Shown here: positions 7,917-16,578 of the stretch, piece after piece
How the letters are laid out: each line of letters begins with the position of its first letter
How positions within the stretch are numbered: the first letter of the stretch is position 1
NCBI GenBank assembly: GCA_003266075.1
Contig: MUZZ01000157.1
Location: forward strand, 1 to 27,862
Reading direction: 5' to 3'
Source: Methanosphaera sp. rholeuAM74
Lineage (GTDB): Archaea; Methanobacteriota; Methanobacteria; Methanobacteriales; Methanobacteriaceae
Length of the DNA stretch: 27,862 nucleotides
Notes under the pieces: model-generated
Seen by the model: the letters and a program-made list of their open reading frames with translations, nothing else
Databases searched by the model: none
Told to the model about the DNA's origin: nothing
Made by a program: the position numbers and the translations under genes

Positions 7917-7936
7917 ATATGTGAAATGTCACATAT
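7917..7936. promoter_or_regulatory. Perfect 8-4-8 palindrome, candidate operator of the GyrI-like gene
   Basis: ATATGTGA and TCACATAT are exact reverse complements separated by AATG. The site begins 32 bases upstream of the ATG at 7885, over the TATA-like sequence of the minus gene. A dimeric repressor bound here would block TBP. No regulator gene is adjacent. Confidence 0.45.
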
Positions 7937-8191
7937 CAACTTTAAGGTATAATGGTATGGAACTAATCATAATAATCCCACCAATATTTTCACCTTTTTT
8001 TATTCCTTAAATGTTTACAATTCCAATATTTTTAAAGATTTATTAAGGAAATTCCGAAATAAAGGACATAACTATAATCACAAATCCAAAAACCGTTATA
8101 CATTATACCATAACACTCCTAAAACACTAATCAATTTAAAAAAAAATAAAGTAAAAGTATATATTATTAAATTATAAGATATAATAATTGG

Positions 8192-8232
8192 TATTAAAGA
8201 ATTTTAATAATAAATTATAGCATTCTTTAATA
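8192..8232 (+). promoter_or_regulatory. 11-bp inverted repeat just before the surface-protein ribosome site
   Basis: TATTAAAGAAT (8192-8202) pairs perfectly with ATTCTTTAATA (8222-8232) across a 19-base loop. It ends 10 bases before the GGAG ribosome site (8243-8246). It could be a leader hairpin or an operator downstream of the TATA box near 8175. Confidence 0.4.
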
Positions 8233-8255
8233 ACTAAAAACACGGAGAATAAAAA

Positions 8256-11200
8256 ATGAATATTAATTATAAAAAACTGATAATATTCATGACATTAGTA
8301 GTCCTGCTTCTTGGAGCAGCAGCCGTAAGTGCTGCAGACACAAACGATACGACAACAGACGCAACTACTAATGATGCAAGTGTATCCACACAGACACAGA
8401 AAATAGCAGATACACCTGCAAACGATGAAAATGTAATAGTTGAAGATAAAAATACAGATAATAAGATTATGAAAGAAAAAAAGACGGTTAAGACAACACT
8501 AAATACTGAATATGTATATCCAAATAATTTTGCTTCAAAAATAACTGATGAAGGAACTTATTCAAATACAGAATTCATATTTTCTGGTACTTTCAGTAAC
8601 TTAGGGTCTTATACACTTAATTTAGAGAACGTTATTTTTACTATTGAGTATGACGATGCAAGATTCACAGGAACAACATTTACTTTAAAAGGAACTAACT
8701 ATAATGTAAGTGGATTAATTATTGATAATAGTGCATCTCCCACATCATTAGATGATAGTGCAATAACTATACGGAATTCAGAGTTTGTGAACATTAAATT
8801 AAATGATATTAGTTATACTAAGGCATCTGGTGATGTTCACGGAATTTCAGTATTTGAATCAGACAATGTTAACGTCACGAATAATTCTGTAACTGTCACA
8901 GGTCTGCCTCAGAGTATGGGCTGGAACAACGACTCTGGAGTTTATTCAGGTGCCGTAGCAGTATCTGGTATAGTTGTAGGTAATGCTCCATATGTTAATG
9001 TAACCAATAACACAATCGTAGTTCAAAGTACCACTCCAAGTGTAAGTGATTATACGACTAACGAGGGTCTAACAATTAAAAACGAGAATACACAACATGT
9101 GATGGCAATAAATAATACTATAAATGTCACTGGTGCACAGTATAATTATGGTACAACTATCAGCGATTCTGCATCCCATATATTAATAGATAATAATACG
9201 TTTAACATGACTGGTGCGATATATAATTGTGGAATTCAATTTGATAATAGTAACTCTTCTGATATAACTCACAATCACATATATTGCGTATCAAATGGTG
9301 TAAGTGAGAATCCAGATACGGATGCGATGTGTTATGGTATAATAAATACCTGTTGGTATAAACCTAAGAATATATACGTCGACATTAAACACAATTACAT
9401 CAATTTAACAGCGAATATTAATTATGGTATGGAATTATACCTAACCGGATATAGTACAATTCAAAACAACACGATAATTTGTGATGGTAAAAAGTCTATG
9501 GGCATAGGTGCATACCAAGTAGATAACACAGATATAATAGAAAATCATATACATGCAAAAGGAACAACAGACGCTGTAAATAATATTGTTGAAGTAATCA
9601 CACCAAATAATTATGGAATATACACAGCCAGTTGTACAACAACTAAAGTAAATGGTAATTACATATGTGAACATAATTCTGTAGATTTAACAGATGTTTA
9701 TGCAATTTATTCACCAAATGCTATAACTGAAATCAATAATAACTATGTATGTGTATGTAAAACTCCACAAGATAAAAAAACGGTTACTGATTCAATATAT
9801 GCTCCAGGTACACCACAATCTGGAAACGCACAGTATGATTGTTCAAACTGTAATTGTCCTTGCACATCACAACCATCACAATCACAATCACCGACAGTTT
9901 TATCTAAGATTGCTAAAAAGTCAGTTAAAAGTGAAGTACAAGCAATAACTATAACTGCAGATAACTTTGCTGAATATGTGACTGATGGTGTGTTAAACGA
10001 TAATGTTAATGATGGTGACACCCTTGACTTCCAGGGTATATTCTATGGACCAAAATATGCATTGAATATTGATAAGCCAGTAAACATCATATCATCTACA
10101 AATGATGCGTATATCTGTTTGGACACGGCTAATAACGATTTCTTCGGAGTTGAAGTTGGCGATTCCTATACAGTTTCACGTGGTGGTTCAGGAACAAATA
10201 TTACTGGAATATACTTTAATAACACTCAGCTGTTTGTTAAGAATGCTGATAATGTTACTTTGAATAACATCACGGTCAATAATGAGAATCTGCAGCTCGG
10301 TAGTGGTGTCGGTGTAACATCTATCCGTGATAACTCCAGTAATATCCAGGTCTTAAATAGTTACTTCAGAACCAAGGATAATGGTGGTCACAGTACACTT
10401 GTATGTGGATGGGCAAACAACGTCTTAATAGAAAATTGTACTATAGAAACAGAAGGTAGAGTAGGAAATATGTTCTATGCTACAACATACAATGTTAATG
10501 GCGTTGAAGTAGCTGCACCATACGCAAACAATAATATTACCTTCAGAAACAATTACATTAATGGATTAAAAGCAAACGTAGAACCTATTTGTTATGCAAT
10601 AGCACTTGAAGGAAAAGGACACGTATTTGAAAACAACCTCATAGAATATTATGGAAGCTGTATCATGCCACAATGGGGATATGGAAACGTATCCGATATA
10701 ACTTTCAAGAATAACACGATACCATACGGTACATGTCAGATAGGATACAGAAATTCAACAGTAACAGACAATACTATGAACTTCAGTACATTGGAAAAAG
10801 CAACAGTCAAAAACAACAAATTTGGTTCAGTAAACATATTCAACAACGTTAACTTCATGGATAACATAGTCGGCACAATAAACGGCATCAACGGAAAAGA
10901 AAACGTAACCATAGTAAATAACTTCATAGACACACTAAACATCAATGACAATTCCACAAATTACTATGTAGCAAACAATACAATCTACAGTCCGGAAAGT
11001 TACGCTGTAAACATTAAAAAAGGCTGTAAAAACATCACCCTTGAAAACAACTTCATAGCAAGCAAAGACAAAAACTCAACAGAAGCAATAAACAATCAGA
11101 CAGAATACACATCAACAAACAATGATGGGCTAATAATATATCATATTACCGATGAAGATTATTTAAACGCTATATATGCAGTCTCTGATATAAATTCACA

Positions 11201-12521
11201 TCCTGATGAACTAATTATAGCACTAAATATAAGAAATGGTCGGTATGAAATTCATATGTCTGGTTTTAAACCTAATTCTATTGTGTTCGCCGATTTTGAT
11301 TTTGATTTTGGAGATAATAATCAAGATATATTTATATTGCTACAACTAAGGTCTCAACCTAAAATATTCATACTAAATGCAAGTAAAACAAATCAGTTGG
11401 TATGTAGACCAATAAGTCTTAATAATTTTACCCAAACTACTTTGGTTACAGACTCATATCTACCTTCACTCGAACGTTATCAATTAGCTGGTGCTGGAAC
11501 TGACGTGGATATACCTTATAAATTTGCAGACAGTATTATGGGAAATTTCACTGATTCAACTACATCTATGAACTGTCGTTTCTATAACATAACAACAATA
11601 TCCGATTCAGGTGAAACTCCTACAGTTGATATCATAAACACTAGTGTAGAGGTTAGTGTTGCTGATGCTGTTGCTGTTGGTGAGGATGTAACGATTGACT
11701 TTGCTGTTATTGCTGACGGTACTGCATTGGATTCTGGTAAGATTGTCGTATTTGATAAGTTGACCAAGTATGGCGAGGTTGACATCGTTGATGGCGTCGC
11801 TTCTTTGACCACTTCATTTGATAGTGTGGGCAATTATTCTTTGATTGCTTATTATGTCGGTGAGGGCGACTATAATAGTAGTAACGCCAAGTTCAATGTC
11901 ACGGTCAAAGTCTTGGAGGCTACGGTTACTGTAGAACCATTAACGATTGAGTATGGTACTCCTGCTACTGTCACTGCTGTCATCACTACTGAGGATGGTG
12001 CTGTTGTTGATACTGGTAAGGTTGCTTTCCGTGTTAATGGTAAGGTCTTGCGTGATGCTAATAATAAGGTGGTTTATGTGGATGTAGTTGATGGTACGGC
12101 TGTATTGGATGATTTCACAGTTGATTCTGCTGATAACGGTACTATTGAAGCTGTTTATAAGGGCAAAATCAATTATGATGTTTCAAGTGTAGTCTCTAAT
12201 TATACTGTCACCGCTGCTGAAAGTAGTGAGCCTGCTTTGGTAGTTGATGATATTACGGCTACTGCAGGTTCTGATATCAGCTTTGATGTCAGTGTTGTGA
12301 ACGTCAGTGACTTGAATGCCGGTAAGGTTGTTGTTAAGATTAATGGTAAGACTGTCAAGAACGTTGATACTGGTAAATTGTATGCTAAGGTCGTTGATGG
12401 TGTTGCTAGTTTCACATACACACTGCCTTCCACTGTAGCTAGTGGTGAGTATGATATTAAGGCTACTTATACTAGTGGCTCTACCAAGTTAACTGCTGAA
12501 AGCGTTTTAACGGTTGAATAA
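8256..12521 (+). CDS. Large secreted adhesin-like protein: duplicated beta-helix modules plus three Ig-like repeats
   Basis: A 1421-residue surface protein of the kind called adhesin-like in Methanobacteriales. A signal peptide (1-26) with 'YKK' and a Leu/Val core ends at AVSA. Two related modules follow. Each starts with an 'NFAxxxTD...F.G.F' segment (about 90 and 568) and continues as Asn-rich right-handed beta-helix repeats with many N-x-S/T sequons. A Cys-rich, Ser/Gln linker ('CSNCNCPC', about 528-535) separates them. After a unique stretch (about 955-1125) come three Ig-like Big_3-type repeats, each with a 'VVDGxA' strand. No C-terminal anchor or pseudomurein-binding repeat was seen. 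The ATG has GGAG 8 bases upstream. Codon use changes several times along the gene, most sharply at about 11640. Binding target unknown. Confidence 0.85.
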   Translation: MNINYKKLIIFMTLVVLLLGAAAVSAADTNDTTTDATTNDASVSTQTQKIADTPANDENVIVEDKNTDNKIMKEKKTVKTTLNTEYVYPNNFASKITDEGTYSNTEFIFSGTFSNLGSYTLNLENVIFTIEYDDARFTGTTFTLKGTNYNVSGLIIDNSASPTSLDDSAITIRNSEFVNIKLNDISYTKASGDVHGISVFESDNVNVTNNSVTVTGLPQSMGWNNDSGVYSGAVAVSGIVVGNAPYVNVTNNTIVVQSTTPSVSDYTTNEGLTIKNENTQHVMAINNTINVTGAQYNYGTTISDSASHILIDNNTFNMTGAIYNCGIQFDNSNSSDITHNHIYCVSNGVSENPDTDAMCYGIINTCWYKPKNIYVDIKHNYINLTANINYGMELYLTGYSTIQNNTIICDGKKSMGIGAYQVDNTDIIENHIHAKGTTDAVNNIVEVITPNNYGIYTASCTTTKVNGNYICEHNSVDLTDVYAIYSPNAITEINNNYVCVCKTPQDKKTVTDSIYAPGTPQSGNAQYDCSNCNCPCTSQPSQSQSPTVLSKIAKKSVKSEVQAITITADNFAEYVTDGVLNDNVNDGDTLDFQGIFYGPKYALNIDKPVNIISSTNDAYICLDTANNDFFGVEVGDSYTVSRGGSGTNITGIYFNNTQLFVKNADNVTLNNITVNNENLQLGSGVGVTSIRDNSSNIQVLNSYFRTKDNGGHSTLVCGWANNVLIENCTIETEGRVGNMFYATTYNVNGVEVAAPYANNNITFRNNYINGLKANVEPICYAIALEGKGHVFENNLIEYYGSCIMPQWGYGNVSDITFKNNTIPYGTCQIGYRNSTVTDNTMNFSTLEKATVKNNKFGSVNIFNNVNFMDNIVGTINGINGKENVTIVNNFIDTLNINDNSTNYYVANNTIYSPESYAVNIKKGCKNITLENNFIASKDKNSTEAINNQTEYTSTNNDGLIIYHITDEDYLNAIYAVSDINSHPDELIIALNIRNGRYEIHMSGFKPNSIVFADFDFDFGDNNQDIFILLQLRSQPKIFILNASKTNQLVCRPISLNNFTQTTLVTDSYLPSLERYQLAGAGTDVDIPYKFADSIMGNFTDSTTSMNCRFYNITTISDSGETPTVDIINTSVEVSVADAVAVGEDVTIDFAVIADGTALDSGKIVVFDKLTKYGEVDIVDGVASLTTSFDSVGNYSLIAYYVGEGDYNSSNAKFNVTVKVLEATVTVEPLTIEYGTPATVTAVITTEDGAVVDTGKVAFRVNGKVLRDANNKVVYVDVVDGTAVLDDFTVDSADNGTIEAVYKGKINYDVSSVVSNYTVTAAESSEPALVVDDITATAGSDISFDVSVVNVSDLNAGKVVVKINGKTVKNVDTGKLYAKVVDGVASFTYTLPSTVASGEYDIKATYTSGSTKLTAESVLTVE

Positions 12522-12542
12522 TATTTTCAACTCCATATTTTC

Positions 12543-12565
12543 TTTTTTTAAACAATATTTTTTTT
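12543..12565 (+). terminator. Two T-runs after the beta-helix surface gene
   Basis: Seven T residues (12543-12549) and eight T residues (12558-12565) follow the TAA at 12519-12521. No hairpin is present, which fits archaeal oligo-T termination. Confidence 0.5.
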
Positions 12566-12611
12566 AGGTAAGCCAAAACATTTATATACTCTGGGGTTCA
12601 ATATACTAATC

Positions 12612-12666
12612 GACGTAGAAGTTTAGGTTATCCTAAAACATATATCCTATCTTAAACTTCAACGTC
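12612..12666. repeat. 16-bp imperfect inverted repeat sharing a motif with 19288-19302
   Basis: The arms at 12612-12627 and 12651-12666 pair at 14 Watson-Crick and one G-T position of 16, with a 23-base centre. The left arm and centre contain GAAGTTTAGGTTATC (12618-12632). This is found again at 19288-19302, upstream of another surface-protein gene. It starts about 24 bases after a TATA-like box. Confidence 0.45.
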
Positions 12667-13116
12667 ACAGCTCGAGTTGAAAGACATAGACAACACTATA
12701 AGAATTAATTTAAAAACTATTACTCCTACAACATCAATCACTAAAAATGAATGTTAAATAGTTTAAAAATATTAAATCACCTCTAATCATTGGATTATTT
12801 CTTAAAAAGTCTATAGAAAGAAACTCACCACTCCTTATTAAAAACATAATATAACTTGTAAAGAAACTAAAGAAAATAAAAACTCCCTAAAAAAGCTTAT
12901 AAAGAGCTTGAAGTATTATTTTCTTTTATTATTATTTTATTTCTCATTTTAAGACAACCCAACATGTTTTATCCTAACACATGCTGACAGTTTCACCTTA
13001 GATTGCTGACAATTTTCCAAGCATTTGATCATCAATTCCTGATTAGACACATTTCAACCGGAAATATCATTCCAGTATTCATCACAGGATGCATGACTTT
13101 CAGACCATTTCCAAAT

Positions 13117-13166
13117 CCCACATATACATGGATATGTGGGAAGAAATGACAACTTCAAATCCCACA
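13117..13166 (+). promoter_or_regulatory. Two mutually exclusive leader hairpins
   Basis: Stem A is a perfect 9-bp hairpin: CCCACATAT (13117-13125) with ATATGTGGG (13132-13140). Its 3' arm can instead pair as TGTGGG (13135-13140) with CCCACA (13161-13166), forming stem B. This works because CAAATCCCACA is repeated at 13112-13122 and 13156-13166. The pair lies 18 bases before the AAGGAGG ribosome site. The pairing is seen; a regulatory role is inference. Confidence 0.45.
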
Positions 13167-13183
13167 CATTCGACACAAAAAAC

Positions 13184-13190
13184 AAGGAGG
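13184..13190 (+). promoter_or_regulatory. Ribosome-binding site deciding the start at 13200
   Basis: AAGGAGG lies 9 bases before ATG 13200, which opens the long frame with a proper signal peptide. A nearer ATG at 13195 is in another frame and stops after three codons (TAA at 13204-13206). Confidence 0.7.
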
Positions 13191-13199
13191 AAAAATGTC

Positions 13200-16100
13200 A
13201 TGTTAAACAGCAACAGATTCGCAGCCTTTCTCGTAATGTTTGCATTGATTGTTTTCATACTTTCAATACCTGCAAGCAATGCTGCGGAGGTCAATCAAAC
13301 ACAAATTGATGATTTAAGTGTTGAAAAGGATTTAGTACCTCTTGAAGGTGAATCTAAAATAATTAAGGACAAAACATATGAAAATGAAAATATTAAGAAG
13401 GATGGACAACTGCAACAGGCACAGTTAACTGCCCATGACGTTGAATGTCATGTAAATGACGTGGTTACTATAGGTGTTAACACTATCCCAGATGGAATCT
13501 ATGATGGTGTATTAATCTACTCTGTGGATGATGAAGTGATTGGTGCAAACAATTTAAGTGTAGCTTCACCGTCAATAGAATTTGATTCCTATGGCTATGA
13601 TGTGGGTGAACACATATTCAGGGTTGATCTTACTTCAAGCACAACATACGAACCAACATATACGACTTCAACAATCAACATACTTAAGCTTGATACAAGT
13701 ATAGATGGTGTCGAGGTAGGTTATGATGCAGATAACACGTTAAAGTTATCCTGTAATGTTATATCAGGTGTTACCATTTTAAACTTTGGAGAATTCAATG
13801 TATACTATGGTGATGAATTGATAGCTTCAAAAACGATTAACACTAACTCCATAGACTTAAACTTGGAAAACAAGTATAATTATGAAGTACTTAAACTGGA
13901 GTACATTGGAAACGACGTGTACAATGATTCATACATATACTACCTCATTAACGTGGATAAACGTGATTGCAACATTTACACACAATCATTAACAGCTTTC
14001 CATGGGGATATTGCAGAGTCAAACATAGTCATATCATCTAACAGCCTAGTAAATGATGGTGTAATGTACTTATACGTCGATGATGTATTAATTGACGTGT
14101 ACTATGTCACCTCTAACAATGTGGGCTATTCGATTGACTTACAAAATTATCTTGAGGGAAATTATAGTATCAGGATAGTCTATACTGACAGTAACGTTTA
14201 TAGACAAAGCGAGTATACGACGTACTTGAGGGTTAAGAAGGTCAACACGGTAACCTATACTAGCAATATTAGTACCTATAGGAATCAGGTCGTGAATCTA
14301 AGAGCCTACGTGTATAACTATGTGGATGTGACTAGTGATGGCTTGGTGGAGTTTTTTGTTGATGATGAAAGCATACTGACAAAGCTTTTAACAGACAATA
14401 GTGTTTACGAGGATTATCTAGTACCTGATTCATTAGATTATGGTGTGCATAATCTCAGTGTGGTCTATTATGGTAGTGACAGATACCAGAACTCATCAGC
14501 ACTATCATCTTTCACGGTTAACAAGTATAGTAACAGGGTTTATCTAAAGGATTATTCACTCACGGATAGTGGGTTAATTAATCTCACGGTGAATTTGTAT
14601 TCCTACAATAACACGGTTGATGATGGTGTTGTAAATTGTTTTATTGATGGCAAACTGGTTCTCTCAGAGAATGTCACTGGTAATCAGTGTAATCTGGTGT
14701 TACCTGCTAGTTATGTTCCTGGTAGGGATTATGATGTTTTATTAAGTTATGTTGATTCAGATTTTTTTGCTGATTCAAACTACACTACAACAATCCACCC
14801 AGACAAACATAACATAACCCTAAGAATATCAAAATACCTATCAACGAATGACATACTTAACATCACAACCTATGTTTATTCAGATGACTATTCAAATATA
14901 ACTGGAGGTACACTAGAATATTACCTAAATGATGAACTCATAGGTATATCAACCATCACAGATAACACGGCAAACATGGAATATGATATGTCAGACAAAG
15001 CACCGGGAAACTACACCCTAAAAGTAAACTACAACACAACCCCAACAAACAACGAAGCAACAAACACAACAACAATAGAAAAAACAATAAAACAAAAAAC
15101 AATATACATACAAGCACCAAACACCATACAAACAACACCAGAACAGACAATAACAATAGAAGCCAACCTAACAGACTACGAACTAAACCCAGTAACGCAG
15201 ACAATACAGGCAACAATCACATATGACAACCAGACAACAACAGCCCAATTCCAAAATGGACGACTAACATTCAACATAAACACGACAAAAACAGGACAAC
15301 AAACACTACAAATAACAACAGAAAACACAACACAATACAAACAAACAAGCAAAAACATAACCATCAAGACAGAAAAAATAAGCACATACATACAATCACC
15401 AAACACGATAAGAGCAACAAAACTCGAAGAAGTAACAATCAACGCAACAATAAACGCCAAACAAGTAATAACCGATCCAATACCAGCAATAATAAGAATA
15501 ACCAACCAAACAGTATATCAGGGATTTTTCAACAACACAACCCTACAATACACACTAAAACTGGGGGATAAATACACACAAGACCAGTACAACATAACGA
15601 TAATCAGCCCATCAACAAACAAATACCAAGAAGCCACAAAAAACATAACACTACAACTAAACAAGAGAAACACATACATAAAATCCCAGAACATATACTC
15701 CCACAAAACAGAAAAGATAACAATCAACGCAACAGTATACGATAGCCTCACACAAAAAGAGATAACACATCCAACACAGGTAGCAATAAAGATAAACAAC
15801 GTGACAATAGCACACACAACAACAGACAAAGGACAAATACTATACCAGTACACAAACAACCTAAACAATCCAAACTACAACATAACCATAAAAGTAGGAG
15901 AATCATCAATATACAAACAATCAGAATGGAATGGAGAACTAATAAACACTAAAAGCAGTATAAAAATATCATCACAAAACATATACGCAAAAGCAAACAG
16001 CACGATAAACATCAAGGCAAACATCCTAAAAGATGACAAACCAATAAACGAAACAATACAAGTAGCAATAAAGATAAACAACCTGACAATAGCAGTAGTC

Positions 16101-16529
16101 AATGCGACAAAAGGGAAAATAGAATACACATACAAACTCCCAGATAACTTAGGCAAGAAGGAGTACAACATAACATTCATAACCGGAGAAACACAAAGAT
16201 ACACACCAGCAACAGCCAACACAAAACTAATACTATCCAAAAACTACCAGGAAATAATAGCAGAAAACATAACATCAAATCCGAACAAGACAATAACAAT
16301 AAAAGCAAAACTAGTCGACAAGGACGGAAAACTAATAACATCCACGGCAAAAATTAACATAAAAATAGCTGGAATAACAATCACAGACACAAACATAACC
16401 GGCGGAATAATAAACTACAACCACACACTATCCAACCTCAAACAGGGCTACTATGATATACTAGTACAGACTGGCGAAACATACAACTACCTGCACGCAA
16501 CAGCACACTCACAACTAAAAATAGAATAA
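13200..16529 (+). CDS. Large secreted protein of serial Ig-like repeats (adhesin-like)
   Basis: An 1109-residue surface protein. The signal peptide (1-28; 'NRF', hydrophobic core, 'SNA') supports the start at 13200 with its ribosome site. The same frame is open upstream to ATG 13089, but that would bury the signal peptide. The rest is about ten Ig-like repeats of roughly 90-100 residues. They recur as 'VxEFFVDDESI' and 'YSIRIVYTDS' strands early on and as 'IKINNxTIA' and 'YNITI' strands later. N-x-S/T sites are abundant. No enzymatic domain or membrane anchor is seen. Codon use is mixed up to about 14780, then the sense strand becomes almost only A and C. It converges with the next surface gene across a hairpin terminator. 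Function is inferred to be adhesion or surface structure. Confidence 0.85.
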   Translation: MLNSNRFAAFLVMFALIVFILSIPASNAAEVNQTQIDDLSVEKDLVPLEGESKIIKDKTYENENIKKDGQLQQAQLTAHDVECHVNDVVTIGVNTIPDGIYDGVLIYSVDDEVIGANNLSVASPSIEFDSYGYDVGEHIFRVDLTSSTTYEPTYTTSTINILKLDTSIDGVEVGYDADNTLKLSCNVISGVTILNFGEFNVYYGDELIASKTINTNSIDLNLENKYNYEVLKLEYIGNDVYNDSYIYYLINVDKRDCNIYTQSLTAFHGDIAESNIVISSNSLVNDGVMYLYVDDVLIDVYYVTSNNVGYSIDLQNYLEGNYSIRIVYTDSNVYRQSEYTTYLRVKKVNTVTYTSNISTYRNQVVNLRAYVYNYVDVTSDGLVEFFVDDESILTKLLTDNSVYEDYLVPDSLDYGVHNLSVVYYGSDRYQNSSALSSFTVNKYSNRVYLKDYSLTDSGLINLTVNLYSYNNTVDDGVVNCFIDGKLVLSENVTGNQCNLVLPASYVPGRDYDVLLSYVDSDFFADSNYTTTIHPDKHNITLRISKYLSTNDILNITTYVYSDDYSNITGGTLEYYLNDELIGISTITDNTANMEYDMSDKAPGNYTLKVNYNTTPTNNEATNTTTIEKTIKQKTIYIQAPNTIQTTPEQTITIEANLTDYELNPVTQTIQATITYDNQTTTAQFQNGRLTFNINTTKTGQQTLQITTENTTQYKQTSKNITIKTEKISTYIQSPNTIRATKLEEVTINATINAKQVITDPIPAIIRITNQTVYQGFFNNTTLQYTLKLGDKYTQDQYNITIISPSTNKYQEATKNITLQLNKRNTYIKSQNIYSHKTEKITINATVYDSLTQKEITHPTQVAIKINNVTIAHTTTDKGQILYQYTNNLNNPNYNITIKVGESSIYKQSEWNGELINTKSSIKISSQNIYAKANSTINIKANILKDDKPINETIQVAIKINNLTIAVVNATKGKIEYTYKLPDNLGKKEYNITFITGETQRYTPATANTKLILSKNYQEIIAENITSNPNKTITIKAKLVDKDGKLITSTAKINIKIAGITITDTNITGGIINYNHTLSNLKQGYYDILVQTGETYNYLHATAHSQLKIE

Positions 16530-16533
16530 AATG

Positions 16534-16570
16534 GGAATAACCATGTTATTCCTTAACACACTTTTTTTTT
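16534..16570. terminator. Hairpin plus T-run between convergent surface genes
   Basis: GGAATAAC (16534-16541) pairs perfectly with GTTATTCC (16545-16552) around a CAT loop. Nine T residues follow (16562-16570). It sits in the 49 bases between two convergent stops, so the hairpin could serve both strands and the T-run the plus strand. Confidence 0.6.
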
Positions 16571-16578
16571 GAAAGCAA

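Larger units (their letters stand above)
7886..8255. other. Divergent region between the GyrI-like gene and the surface-protein gene
   Basis: This 370-base gap contains the 7917-7936 palindrome near the minus-strand promoter and the 8192-8232 hairpin near the plus-strand start. Both are listed separately. A TATA-like stretch near 8170-8180 would suit the plus gene. No coding frame of note. Confidence 0.4.
12522..13199 (+). other. Long gap/leader before the Ig-repeat surface protein
   Basis: This 678-base stretch contains no recognised gene. In order it holds T-runs ending the upstream gene (12543-12565), a TATA-like TTTATATA (12581-12588) and a strong imperfect inverted repeat (12612-12666). 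A second TATA-like TTATAAAG lies at 12897-12904. Two competing hairpins (13117-13166) and the ribosome site (13184-13190) follow. Transcription from either TATA box would give a leader of about 280-590 bases. Confidence 0.45.

Noticed and set aside
13089..13199. Longer N-terminus of the Ig-repeat protein from ATG 13089
   Set aside because: It would bury the signal peptide and run through the leader hairpins; the ribosome site at 13184-13190 fits ATG 13200.
14956..16240. Several 86-121-codon minus-strand frames inside the Ig-repeat gene
   Set aside because: They arise because the A/C-only sense strand has few stops in reverse; the products are Val/Leu/Cys-rich shadows without starts or ribosome sites.
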